From: Clostridium cavendishii DSM 21758
GTDB lineage: Bacteria > Bacillota > Clostridia > Clostridiales > Clostridiaceae
Reading direction: 5' to 3'
Length of the DNA: 64,000 nucleotides
Assembly (NCBI RefSeq): GCF_900141845.1
Contig: NZ_FQZB01000008.1
Span: 186,001-250,000 of the forward strand
Shown: positions 26,710-35,093 of the stretch, in pieces
Layout: each line of letters opens with the position of its first letter
Position numbering within the stretch: position 1 is the stretch's first letter
Translations under genes and position numbers: made by a program
Notes under the pieces: generated by a model
What the model was told of the DNA's origin: nothing
The model's input: the letters and a program-made list of their open reading frames with translations, nothing else
The model's database searches: none

Positions 26710-27216
26710 ATGGAGAAAGAAACAATATCAATTACAATATATGGAGAGAACATTGATAATGATTTTAAGTGGGAAGACTGGTATGAAGACGCTAAAAAAA
26801 TAATTGAATCATTAGGATATGATTATAATTATGTAGGTATAAGAACTCAAAAACTTAATTCAGGAAAAGTAATGAAATTGAGTAGAAATGAAAAAAAGGT
26901 TCTTAATGAAATTCAAAGTGGTCAAGAAATTAAATACATTTCAATGTTTTCATTACCAGAAGATTTTCAAAGTGCTTCTTTTGATTATGATGTAATGATA
27001 GTGAAGAATTCTCAGTTTACAACATTAACAGTTAATAAAGGTGATTTTAATAAAATAGATGAACAAAAATTATTACAACTGTTAAGCAAATATGTTGATA
27101 ATGGACATGGAGAAATATATGAAATGGATAGATATGAATCACCATTAATTTATGCATCAAAGGCTAATCCAACATCATTTTTTAAAACACTAAAGATAAT
27201 TAAAGAGATAAGTTAA
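26710..27216 (+). CDS. Putative immunity protein for the Rhs nuclease tip
   Basis: 168 residues from the ATG at 26710; an ATG at 26704 is too close to the AAGGAG site (26695-26700). Soluble, mixed alpha/beta, with WEDWYEDAKKIIESLGYDY and an aromatic-rich centre. Begins 16 bases after the Rhs tip. Unlike its toxin gene it is intact, as expected when immunity outlives the toxin. Family not named. Confidence 0.65.
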   Translation: MEKETISITIYGENIDNDFKWEDWYEDAKKIIESLGYDYNYVGIRTQKLNSGKVMKLSRNEKKVLNEIQSGQEIKYISMFSLPEDFQSASFDYDVMIVKNSQFTTLTVNKGDFNKIDEQKLLQLLSKYVDNGHGEIYEMDRYESPLIYASKANPTSFFKTLKIIKEIS

Positions 27217-27300
27217 ATGCAAAATTATAAATTAACTGACTTCATAAAATACGAAATGTAATAAATTGAGCAAATTAATAGGTTTAATTTAAATATTTCA

Positions 27301-27378
27301 ATGCATAATTGTAATAATGCAGTGAGAAGATGAAATGAATCAGTTGAAATTTAAGTAGGCTGGTTCATTTTTTGCTGT
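27301..27378 (+). repeat. Inter-cassette hairpin repeat, copy B
   Basis: ATGCATAATTGTAATAATGC, AGTGAGAAGATGAAATGAATC, then AGTTGAAATTTAAGTAGGCTGGTTCATTTTTT. AATGAATCAG pairs with CTGGTTCATT before the T-run, so it could terminate the upstream immunity transcript. Confidence 0.85.
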
Positions 27379-27385
27379 TGAGGTT

Positions 27386-28123
27386 ATGTTTAAGTATGCT
27401 GGAGGAGCAGCACTTAAAGGTGCTACATCAGGAATAAACTTTGGATCAAAGGCATTTGTTAAACAAACAGCACTAGATGGAATACTAGGAATGGTAGTAG
27501 GAGGAATAGATGGATATTCAAAGGGAGAAAGTGGATACGATTTAGCAAAAACATCTTTAAAATCAGGTGTCATGTTTGGTGGTATGAATTATTTCATGTC
27601 GGTTATCCAACCACTTAGAAATCCATTGAAATCAGTCTTCTCAAAAGAAAGCTCAGAAGTTTTTGGAACACTTGAAGGTAAAATGAGTAGGAATATGTTC
27701 GAAATACCTGAGGGTGGAGTTGCTGGAGACAATAGGGGTAACTTTCTTAAGGGGGAGACTAAAGCTGTTGATGGTGCACCAGAACCCGAAGTACAGAGTT
27801 TCATAGAAAAGTTTAAAGAGAAATATCCAGGGAGAGAGTACAAATCTGGTCATAAGCTTGAACACTCTGATGGCAGAAACAATATTGAGATTGATTTTGA
27901 AACAGATAATGCAATATTAGAATCCAAGAGAGGAAATGGTAGGGGACTTACAAGACAAATTACTGACAGATTAGACCCCAAAATTAATCCAAATGGAAAA
28001 GTTGTAATAGGTGTTCCAGGTTCAAAAATGAGTAGATTTGCACAAAGGGATGTTGAAAATGCTGGTGGATTGATGTCAAATGATATAGACTTAATTTTAG
28101 AGTTGATTAAGCCAGACAAATAA
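27386..28123 (+). CDS. Orphan pretoxin plus PD-(D/E)XK-like nuclease tip
   Basis: 245 residues from an ATG with only a weak GAGG two bases upstream. Residues 1-125 are the pretoxin segment shared with 23862-24212 (GGAALKGATSGINFGSKAF ... GGVAGDNRGNFLKGE). The tip starts TKAVDGAPEPEVQSFIEKF and carries RNNIEIDFETDNAILESKRG: Asp, then E-S-K, a PD-(D/E)XK nuclease core, ending MSRFAQRDVENAGG. The reading frame is intact, so unlike its neighbours it might be made as a short protein or act as a donor for recombination into a full-length toxin elsewhere. Confidence 0.65.
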   Translation: MFKYAGGAALKGATSGINFGSKAFVKQTALDGILGMVVGGIDGYSKGESGYDLAKTSLKSGVMFGGMNYFMSVIQPLRNPLKSVFSKESSEVFGTLEGKMSRNMFEIPEGGVAGDNRGNFLKGETKAVDGAPEPEVQSFIEKFKEKYPGREYKSGHKLEHSDGRNNIEIDFETDNAILESKRGNGRGLTRQITDRLDPKINPNGKVVIGVPGSKMSRFAQRDVENAGGLMSNDIDLILELIKPDK

Positions 28124-28138
28124 TAAGGGAGAAGTGAA

Positions 28139-28519
28139 ATGGAAGATATTTTCTATTTGAGTACTAAAAAGATTAACGTAAAAGACATTAATAAAATTGC
28201 TGAAAAAGTAAATGTTAAGAGTACGTTTATACCTAAAACATTAGATGTTTTAGAGATAGAGTATTGTGATGGTATTACTGCAAGTTGGTTTAATATGAGT
28301 CTATGTGAGTTTCAGGAACCAGAGGATGAAAAATTTCTAAATGATAATAAGATAGAAGCAGTTTTTTGCATTTCACATCATCCAAGGAATTTAAAGATAA
28401 TTATGCCTCACATAAAAAATGTATTAAAAGAATATGGTGGATGGATTGGAAATGATAATGAGAAATTTCAACCCTGGTTTAACTTGGAGAATATAGAGTC
28501 ATTTGAATATCAAATTTAA
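28139..28519 (+). CDS. Putative immunity protein for the nuclease tip at 27386
   Basis: 126 residues, start supported by AAGGGAGAAG. 15 bases after the toxin tip, so a toxin-immunity couple. Soluble, with a conserved-looking centre (FCISHHPRNLKIIMPHI) and the end GGWIGNDNEKFQPWFNLENIESF. Family not named. Confidence 0.65.
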   Translation: MEDIFYLSTKKINVKDINKIAEKVNVKSTFIPKTLDVLEIEYCDGITASWFNMSLCEFQEPEDEKFLNDNKIEAVFCISHHPRNLKIIMPHIKNVLKEYGGWIGNDNEKFQPWFNLENIESFEYQI

Positions 28520-29001
28520 TAATAGGCTAACTACAAAACTTACGTATTACTAGATGCATAACAATGAGTCAGTTAGCTGCAATAGTAAATTAAGCAAAAG
28601 TAAGTTGTCGATAAAGAGAAATCTGCTGCATAATATTAATAAAGCAGTGAGAAGATGAAATGAATCAGCTGAAATTTAAGTAGGCTGTTTCATTATTTTT
28701 TTTTAAGAAGTTATATATAAGTATCTGATTAAGGACTTCCTAGCTAATTAAGTCTAGTGACTTTATATGCCAGTAAAACTAGCATATAAGAGATGTGTAG
28801 CTTGATAAGCTAGAAAATCCTAGGCTCAATAACTCCACTTAAAAGTTAATGGAATTGATTAAGAAGAAGTAATAGATGTATCAGTTAAAGAAAACCTAAT
28901 CAATGAACAAAAATTTATTAAATAACCAATCAATTAATAAATAATAAAATAATTCAATTGAATAAATAACTGAAAAATACATTAAAATAGGAGTGGATTA
29001 A
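28520..29001 (+). other. Decayed cassette space with repeat copy C
   Basis: No gene. The hairpin repeat (CTGCATAATATTAATAAAGCAG, GTGAGAAGATGAAATGAATC, GGCTGTTTCATTATTTTTTTTT) lies at 28626-28705. The next bases (GAAGTTATATATAAGTATC) align with the start of the pretoxin at 27380 (GAGGTTATGTTTAAGTATG), so a pretoxin-toxin once stood here and has decayed, leaving only the immunity gene at 29002. Confidence 0.6.
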
Positions 29002-29421
29002 ATGGAAAAAGAATTGAATGAATTAATAAGTAAGTTAGAAGCGTATATTACAAATGACGATTTTATTGATATTAGTTATGATGTTGTAGAAGAAATAGAG
29101 GAAAGAGAAGATGCTTTTGAAGCTATACAACCTATCCTTATGTTAATTGAAAAAAATCCTAATATTGATTTTGGTAAACCCGGACCATTAGTACATTTCG
29201 CAGAAAAATTTTATAAAAACGGATATGAAGAAAAACTTGTTGAATCACTTAAAAGATTTCCTACTAAACATACAGTATGGATGTTAAATAGAATTATTAA
29301 TGGTTCTCAAGGAGATAGCAAAGAATATTTTATAAATGTGTTAGAGGGTGTTATGGTTAATCCTAATATTGACAACGAAGTTGTACTACTTGCAAAGCAT
29401 TTTAGAGAATTACATTACTAA
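29002..29421 (+). CDS. Orphan immunity-type protein, all-helical
   Basis: 139 residues, start behind AGGAGTG. Acidic helical protein; PGPLVHFAEKFYKNGYEEKLVESLKR and TKHTVWMLNRIINGSQ recur in small Firmicutes proteins associated with polymorphic toxin loci. No toxin tip remains upstream (see 28520-29001), so it would protect against an external toxin or one encoded elsewhere. I am not sure which numbered immunity family it belongs to. Confidence 0.65.
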   Translation: MEKELNELISKLEAYITNDDFIDISYDVVEEIEEREDAFEAIQPILMLIEKNPNIDFGKPGPLVHFAEKFYKNGYEEKLVESLKRFPTKHTVWMLNRIINGSQGDSKEYFINVLEGVMVNPNIDNEVVLLAKHFRELHY

Positions 29422-29554
29422 GACTAATTTAGAATTATTATATTAACTGCAAAACTATAATAAAGCTGACTGCAAAACAAGCGGTAATATACTAGCATAA
29501 ATGTGAAATTACTAATATATATAGTTCTAGCTATATAAATACAATTAAAATTTA

Positions 29555-29686
29555 CTGCATAATTGTATTAATGCAGTGTGATTAAGTCAGAGGAACTAGC
29601 TACAAAATAAAGTAAGCTAGTTTCTGCTTTTTCGGAGATAAGAATTGGAAATACTAGCTTGTAGCAATATAATGTAATAAGACAGA
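29555..29686 (+). repeat. Hairpin repeat copy D plus junction repeat copy 2
   Basis: CTGCATAATTGTATTAATGCAG at 29555-29576 is the first half of the inter-cassette repeat. A terminator-like pair follows (AACTAGCT ... AGCTAGTTT). The 52-base junction repeat at 29635-29686 is identical to 21069-21120. Confidence 0.8.
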
Positions 29687-29893
29687 ATCTACCAGGGGGC
29701 GACTAACCCTGAATATACGACTACAATAAAATGGGAAATTAATAACATAGAAGCAATGAGACAAATTGAGTCATCTAGTGTAGCAGGTTATAAAGTAGAG
29801 TGGCTAGTATCAGATGAAAAAGCAGTCGAACAGTTAACTAGGTTGTTTAAAAAAGAAAATATTGATATAACGGTAAGATATTACCTTGAATAG
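29681..29893 (+). pseudogene. Orphan toxin-tip fragment without start
   Basis: The frame opens after a stop at 29678 and reads RIYQGATNPEYTTTIKWE, then AGYKVEWLVSDEKAVEQLTR and the end ITVRYYLE. The junction YQGATNPE equals YQGVTQPE at 22737. About 68 residues, no start codon or ribosome site. The ending resembles the last strand-helix-strand of some polymorphic-toxin nuclease tips, but the catalytic part is not identifiable. A displaced tip. Confidence 0.6.
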
Positions 29894-29907
29894 AGGAGGA
29901 GAGTAAA

Positions 29908-30252
29908 GTGGAAATAATTAATGAGATTGAGTTAGAAAAAATAATTAAATTGGAAAAAGATTATAATATGAATATTATTGATATAAGTGATGAAGAACTT
30001 AAAAAAACTTTAGTGTATTATGATTTTATAAGTAATAATATTGAAAAATTAGTATTGGAAGAAGATAAAATCAGTATAATGTATAGTAAATATTATTGGT
30101 ATACCAAGTATAAACAAAGGTACTTTGAAGTAGTTGGATATGATGCTGGTATAGAACAAGAAGGATTTAAGTTATTAAGGGAAATTGAAAATGAATTGGA
30201 AGATGGAGTTGATTGGGGCATAATACAAGAAATTGAACAAAATGAAAAATAA
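29908..30252 (+). CDS. Putative immunity protein for the tip at 29681
   Basis: 114 residues, GTG start with AGGAGGAGAG upstream. Acidic and helical, with aromatic SKYYWYTKYKQRYFEVVGYD, ending DGVDWGIIQEIEQNEK. It lies 14 bases after the toxin-tip stop. Family not named. Confidence 0.6.
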   Translation: MEIINEIELEKIIKLEKDYNMNIIDISDEELKKTLVYYDFISNNIEKLVLEEDKISIMYSKYYWYTKYKQRYFEVVGYDAGIEQEGFKLLREIENELEDGVDWGIIQEIEQNEK

Positions 30253-30562
30253 ATCTAAATGCATATTATTAGCGACAGTAACTGCATAATAATAAATCTT
30301 ATAATATGTATAAATATCAATCAATGCTAAAAAATATTTTACTGCATAATATTAATAATGCAGTGAATATGGGCAAATGGAGAAGAGTGAAATATAAATA
30401 CTTCAATTATAACGGTATTTTTTTGTTTACATACATTAATTAATGTAGAAATTAAAAAGGTTAAAAAATAGCTACAGAACATTAAAAATGATAAGTGAAT
30501 AGAAAAAAGTTAAAAAGTGATGTGAAGTATTGAAAATACTAGGGTGATAGAAAAGACAGACC
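30253..30562 (+). other. Inter-cassette space with repeat copy E and diverged junction repeat
   Basis: No gene. CTGCATAATATTAATAATGCAG at 30342-30363 is the hairpin repeat, with a weaker relative (ACTGCATAATAATAA) at 30281. GTATTGAAAATACTAGGGTG to AAAAGACAGA at about 30527-30560 is a diverged junction repeat. Confidence 0.65.
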
Positions 30563-30896
30563 CTGCCTCAGGGGGCGTCTAAAGCTGAAAGACAATTATT
30601 AAATGGCTCTGAGTGGAACAACTATTTTAGAGAAGCTTATGGTGCAGAAAATGTTTAATGGGAAACTGCTGTTAATTCAATGGCGGATATCATAGATACT
30701 CCAAGTTTGATAACTAGATTAAAGCTTAATAAGTTAGCAGATTTAGCAAATAAATCATCATGGAAGTAGCCATCATGGAGAAATTCCATATTATAAAGTA
30801 TCTTCTGAACCTAATGGAGAAGTAAAATTCTATTATGATAATGGAATATGGAATTACGAATATATTACACCAAGAAAGCCTGGGAAAATGCGATAG
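30563..30896 (+). pseudogene. Degenerate toxin tip
   Basis: Reads LPQGASKAERQLLNGSEWNN then YFREAYGAENV, a TAA at 30656, and continues in the same frame (WETAVNSMADIIDTPSLIT) to a TAG at 30767. The neighbouring frame then carries NHHGSSHHGEIPYYKVSS to a stop at 30894. One stop and one frameshift therefore break a tip of about 110 residues. QGAS at the start corresponds to the QGAT/QGVT junction of the other tips. The catalytic type is not recognisable; the HHG repeat may be part of the active site. Confidence 0.55.
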
Positions 30897-30922
30897 ATTC
30901 TAGTGAAATGAGGTAATAATAT

Positions 30923-31294
30923 GTGGATAATGAAACTTTCATACTGTTATATGAAAGAATGTTAAAAGCAGTACAGCTAATGCAACTGAGCTCAGAGGAA
31001 CAAAATAAATATTTAGGGAAAATCTCAGTAGATGATATTGCATTAACATTCGATAGTGATGTAACAATTCATGCAAATAATTTCCTAAAAGCCAATATTA
31101 TAACTAGCGAGCAATTTGACTTAATAATGAAGATTAATGATAATTTGGATAAAATGAGTGATGATAAAGATATATGGGCAAGGGATAAACTTGATGAGGT
31201 TCAATGGTGTGAATGCAGGGTAATGGCTAGGGAACTATTGGTTAAATTAAAAGAAAATGATATTGAAACATTTATTAATGAAAACTTATATTAA
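30923..31294 (+). CDS. Putative immunity protein for the degenerate tip
   Basis: 123 residues, GTG start at 30923 with GAGGTAATAAT before it; the overlapping ATG at 30921 is out of frame. Helical and acidic, with WARDKLDEVQWCECRVMAREL. It follows the broken tip by 26 bases. Family not named. Confidence 0.6.
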   Translation: MDNETFILLYERMLKAVQLMQLSSEEQNKYLGKISVDDIALTFDSDVTIHANNFLKANIITSEQFDLIMKINDNLDKMSDDKDIWARDKLDEVQWCECRVMARELLVKLKENDIETFINENLY

Positions 31295-31388
31295 TAGGGT
31301 TTCAGAAGAGTTTTTAACTGAAGGAAAAGTAATCTTAAAATGCCCACGATGTGGAGAAAATCTAATATATGAAGATCAAAAAATATAA
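31278..31388 (+). pseudogene. Short Cys-motif fragment, possible immunity-gene tail
   Basis: A 36-codon frame overlapping the end of the previous gene reads MKTYINRVSEEFLTEG then KVILKCPRCGENLIYEDQKI. CPRCG followed by an acidic tail looks like the C-terminal zinc-ribbon remnant of a longer protein. There is no ribosome site of note. It may be a fusion scar of another immunity gene. Confidence 0.35.
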
Positions 31389-31422
31389 TTAATTAAAAAA
31401 TAATTTCAAAATAAGATAATTT

Positions 31423-31468
31423 TAAAAGGCTGAAGGTATAGATTTAATCTAGCTTTCAGCCTTTTAAA
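31423..31468 (+). terminator. Terminator ending the toxin/immunity region
   Basis: AAAAGGCTGAAGGTATAG, loop, CTAGCTTTCAGCCTTTTAAAA: an 11-pair lower stem with one mismatch. Confidence 0.8.
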
Positions 31469-31825
31469 ATGTTAAATAATGATATGAAGATTTAATATAA
31501 ATTGTAGATTTAGAAATGAATAATGAAAATGTACTATATATTTAAAATCTAAAAAATATATTTAACCTGGAGTACATTTTAATTTATGAATTAAGGAATT
31601 TTAGAAAAAACGTTATATTAAGGTGCGAAAATTTATAAGATGTGATAAAATAAAACATAATGTCTTTTTGTGTCGAAAAACGCTTTTATATTCTAATTAC
31701 GTTACATAAAATGTAAAAATTAAAAATAAATAAATTTAAGAAAATATATATTTATAATTTTTCATTAAAAAAATATAGGGGCAGTAAGAAAATTTTGGTT
31801 ATCTAAAATAGAAGGGAGAAATTTA
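31469..31825 (+). promoter_or_regulatory. Leader of the exosortase G locus
   Basis: About 355 AT-rich bases before the GtrA-like gene, with a GAAGGGAG ribosome site at its end. GTGTCGAAAAACGC at 31670 stands out as the only GC-containing patch. No known riboswitch core is recognisable. Confidence 0.4.
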
Positions 31826-32206
31826 GTGTTAAAAAACAAAAATGGACTTATAGTATATTTTTTATTGTCCTGTGGTTCAAGTGTTATTGATATTATTATA
31901 GGTTATGTATTATTTAATATATTAAATGTAAATTATTTAGTAGCATGTAATATAGGAATTATAGCAGGGCTTATATTTCATTATATTACTTCTATAAAGG
32001 CTGTATTTAAAAAGGAAAACAATATCAAAAATTTTAGTATATATATAATTACCTTTTTCATAGGATTAATTTTAGCAAATATAACTATGTGGATTAGCTT
32101 TGATAAATATAATTTAGGATTTTTAATATCAAAAATATTTTCTATGGGGATTCCATTTTTTGTTATGTATTATCTGAGAAAAATATTATATAAAAAATTT
32201 AGTTAG
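31826..32206 (+). CDS. GtrA-like four-helix membrane protein
   Basis: 126 residues, four membrane segments (about 8-28, 37-56, 70-88, 98-117), with VYFLLSCGSSVIDIIIGYVLF matching the GtrA/DPMS family start. GtrA proteins help flip polyprenyl-phosphate-linked sugars, usually with a DPM-type GT2; such an enzyme lies in this operon at 37006. GTG start behind GAAGGGAG. First gene of the XrtG locus. Confidence 0.85.
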   Translation: MLKNKNGLIVYFLLSCGSSVIDIIIGYVLFNILNVNYLVACNIGIIAGLIFHYITSIKAVFKKENNIKNFSIYIITFFIGLILANITMWISFDKYNLGFLISKIFSMGIPFFVMYYLRKILYKKFS

Positions 32207-32217
32207 GAGTTTTAATT

Positions 32218-32577
32218 ATGAATACTTATTATAAATTTAAATTCTATATAAATGGAAGGCATTCAGTTACCTTTGGTACTAATAAGTCCAATATACATCC
32301 TCATACTTGGGAAGTTGTATTAATAATGAAGACAAAACTTGATGAGGAAGTAAATTTTACGATTTTTGAGAAAAAATTAGAAGAGTATTTTTCAAATTAT
32401 GAAGGAAAATATCTAAATGAATTAGATGAATTTATAGATATAAATCCTACCATGGAGAATATGGGGAAGATACTTTGTGAAGATATAAAAGCGTTAGTAG
32501 ATGATGAAGTTTTAATATTAAAAAAGATTGAAATAAGTGAAAACCCAATGAGAACATATATTATAGAAACTATATAG
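32218..32577 (+). CDS. 6-pyruvoyl-tetrahydropterin synthase-like protein, XrtG-associated
   Basis: 119 residues related to the PTPS/QueD fold: FYINGRHSVTFGTNKSNIHPHTWEVVLIM (zinc His region, in pieces GRHSV and HPHTWEV) and NPTMENMGKILCEDI. The usual second metal His pattern is HGH; here it is HPHTW, and the catalytic Cys of true PTPS is not evident. PTPS-like proteins of this kind are a known companion of XrtG in Firmicutes, so it is likely not a folate or queuosine enzyme. Function within the locus is unknown. Confidence 0.82.
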   Translation: MNTYYKFKFYINGRHSVTFGTNKSNIHPHTWEVVLIMKTKLDEEVNFTIFEKKLEEYFSNYEGKYLNELDEFIDINPTMENMGKILCEDIKALVDDEVLILKKIEISENPMRTYIIETI

Positions 32578-32588
32578 GAGGAAGGAAT

Positions 32589-35093
32589 TTGGAAAATTCA
32601 CACGAGAAAAAAGATAATAAAAAATATAAAACCATAAAATTAAAAATTTCAGATATCACTATATCTGTGTATAGTTTCATATTAATTGCTCTTATTGGAA
32701 TTATGGTTTTAGTTTTTATAAATAAGACTGGTAATTTCCCATGGGGCTCAGATACTTATGGACATTTATTTAAAGGAAATATATTATCAGATTCTATAAA
32801 AGAGGGTAAGTATTTTGTTAATTATAATGAATACTGGTATAACGGGGTTCAGCCATTTAGATATTGGGCGCCACTACCTTATTATATACTTGCAGCAATT
32901 AATTTAGTAACGAATAATATAATAACTACATTTAATGTATATGTATTTTTTGTTTATATAATAGGTGCTACAGGATGGTTGTTATTTGGTAAGCAGACTA
33001 AGAGGCAATTTGTTGGATTGACCTTAGCTATACTTTGGTTTTTCGTACCATATAATTTAAGAATTTTATTTTCAGAGGGGAATTTACCATTTGCATTAAT
33101 TAATTCATTAATTCCATATGGACTATTATTCTTTTATAAAAGCGTAAAAGAAGGAAAAATAAGTAGTTATATATTTTTAGGGATAGTAATGCATCTAATG
33201 ACAATATCCCATGCTATGCTTTCAGCTATGTTTGGAATATCACTATTTTTATTAGTTATTGTGGATGTTGTAATTAATAAAAGAATAAAGAAAAATATTA
33301 TGGCATTAGGTTCAGCTTTTTTTGGGGTAATGACTTCATTATACTGGCTTTATCCAGCACTTAAAGGAGGCTTACTTGGTCAAGATAAAGGGGCTGTTGA
33401 AAATGTTATGAAGGCTCAGACACATCCATTTTCAATATCATTAAACCCATTTTGTAGATTTCAAAATTATGAAATATATTATTATGGATTGGCCTTTGCA
33501 ATTGTAATAATTATAGGAGTGTTATTTTCATTAAAAAGAAGCAGATCATATTTCTTAGTTGCCTTAATAATTCTAATTGGAACTAATACTGTAGCTGTTT
33601 CATTCTTAAAGAACTTACCTTTAAACCAATTATTTTGGATGAATAGATTTACTGCAATATCAATAGGACTTATATTTGTAGGAATTATAACTTGGGAAAA
33701 ATTAAGACCAAGTATGATAATGTTTTTAATTTTAATAATGACAGTAGATTCATTTGCATCATTTTATTTAGTTGGAAATAATGCAATAAAACCAATATCA
33801 AAAACTACAGAAGCAGAATTTGCAAGCAAGATAGCATCTCAAAGAGTAGCAGTGCTAGATAGCTCTTCTATGGGTTCTGTGCCTAGTTATTATATTAGTT
33901 ATAACGGACAAGATGGTTGTAAAAATCAAGTTTTTGGTTGGGCTTGGCAGGGAGCTACTACTAGTAAAAATATTATGGAACTTAATACAGCACTTGAAAA
34001 TGAATATTATGAGTATATGTTTGATAGAGCGTTAAGCTTAGGGGCAGATACTTTAATATTAAAAAAATCATTTATTAAAGATTTAAACAAATGTGAAAAA
34101 GCATATGAAGCTGTAGGATATAAAAAGGTTAATGAATTTGAATTTTCGATTATCTTGAAATATCCCGTAAACCATAAGTTTGGAACTATAACTCAATATG
34201 ATGGACTAGCTATTGGAAAATACTCTAATAATCTAGTATATATTTTTCCGAGCTTAAAAGAAGGAAATAGTGATTATATAGATGACTATTCATTAGAGGA
34301 GCTGAAAAAATATAAGGTTATATATATTTCTGGAGCTTATTATAAGGATAAAGACAAGGCAAATAAGCTTTTATTAGATTTATCTAACACAACTACTAAT
34401 GTTGTAGTAGATACAACTGGACTTGAAAGCAATGATTTATTAGATATTAATGTTCAACCAATTACAGTAAAAAATAATTATTCCAATATGTATTACAAGA
34501 AAGAAAAGATAGAGCTAGATGATTTCCCTTCAGAACTCAAAGATTGGAAAACTAGTTACGGTACTAGTTTAGAGAGTTGTGGTGCTTATGGAGAATTAGG
34601 TAACAGAGGGATAGAGTATATAGGTAAATTAGGTAAGATTAAAGTTATTTCATTAAATATACCATACTATACATTCTTAACTAAGGACGATAAAATGATT
34701 AAAATTTTAGAGGATACTTTAGGGATTAAATCATATAGTTTACCTGAAAAAACAGTTGAACCAATAGATGTAGAAGTTAAGGGAAATTCTATAAATATAA
34801 AGAGTGAAAAGCTTGGTGTAGTAGTGCCTATAGCTGCGATAGATGCTTTTCATATAGTAAATGGAGACTATTCAAAAGAGAATAATTTATTGAAGTTATC
34901 TTCAAAGGAACTTGAGCTTAAGGTTATATATCCATATTTTAAAACGGGAATTGTATTATCAATAATAAATCTTATTATATTTATAGTAGCAATTTTAACT
35001 ATTAAAATTACCTCAAAGAAGTCAAGAAGTAAAAGTGAAGATCAAAATAATAGTGAATTTAATGGATGCAAAAATATGGGGGAAGAACAATGA
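32589..35093 (+). CDS. Large PTPS-related membrane protein (GT-C-like), XrtG-associated
   Basis: 834 residues. Residues 25-400 hold about ten membrane helices with PWGSDTYGHLFKGNIL early on and PFRYWAPLPYYIL, motifs of the 6-pyruvoyl-tetrahydropterin synthase-related membrane domain. The Asp/His-containing first loop resembles GT-C glycosyltransferases. A soluble domain of about 370 residues follows, then one final helix (about 783-807) and a charged tail. TTG start behind AGGAGGAAGG. It probably transfers or modifies a lipid-linked sugar on the outer membrane face; that activity is inferred. Confidence 0.85.
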   Translation: MENSHEKKDNKKYKTIKLKISDITISVYSFILIALIGIMVLVFINKTGNFPWGSDTYGHLFKGNILSDSIKEGKYFVNYNEYWYNGVQPFRYWAPLPYYILAAINLVTNNIITTFNVYVFFVYIIGATGWLLFGKQTKRQFVGLTLAILWFFVPYNLRILFSEGNLPFALINSLIPYGLLFFYKSVKEGKISSYIFLGIVMHLMTISHAMLSAMFGISLFLLVIVDVVINKRIKKNIMALGSAFFGVMTSLYWLYPALKGGLLGQDKGAVENVMKAQTHPFSISLNPFCRFQNYEIYYYGLAFAIVIIIGVLFSLKRSRSYFLVALIILIGTNTVAVSFLKNLPLNQLFWMNRFTAISIGLIFVGIITWEKLRPSMIMFLILIMTVDSFASFYLVGNNAIKPISKTTEAEFASKIASQRVAVLDSSSMGSVPSYYISYNGQDGCKNQVFGWAWQGATTSKNIMELNTALENEYYEYMFDRALSLGADTLILKKSFIKDLNKCEKAYEAVGYKKVNEFEFSIILKYPVNHKFGTITQYDGLAIGKYSNNLVYIFPSLKEGNSDYIDDYSLEELKKYKVIYISGAYYKDKDKANKLLLDLSNTTTNVVVDTTGLESNDLLDINVQPITVKNNYSNMYYKKEKIELDDFPSELKDWKTSYGTSLESCGAYGELGNRGIEYIGKLGKIKVISLNIPYYTFLTKDDKMIKILEDTLGIKSYSLPEKTVEPIDVEVKGNSINIKSEKLGVVVPIAAIDAFHIVNGDYSKENNLLKLSSKELELKVIYPYFKTGIVLSIINLIIFIVAILTIKITSKKSRSKSEDQNNSEFNGCKNMGEEQ

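Noticed and set aside
28002..28100. An ArsR-like or SUKH immunity domain in the tip at 27386
   Set aside because: The sequence is better explained as the end of a PD-(D/E)XK nuclease; the immunity gene follows separately.
27589..28119. Overlapping minus-strand frames within the nuclease tip gene
   Set aside because: Shadows of the plus-strand coding sequence, with no ribosome site and low-complexity translation.
31469..31825. A c-di-GMP or other riboswitch upstream of the exosortase locus
   Set aside because: The conserved cores of known riboswitches could not be found, only AT-rich DNA and one CGAAAAACG patch.
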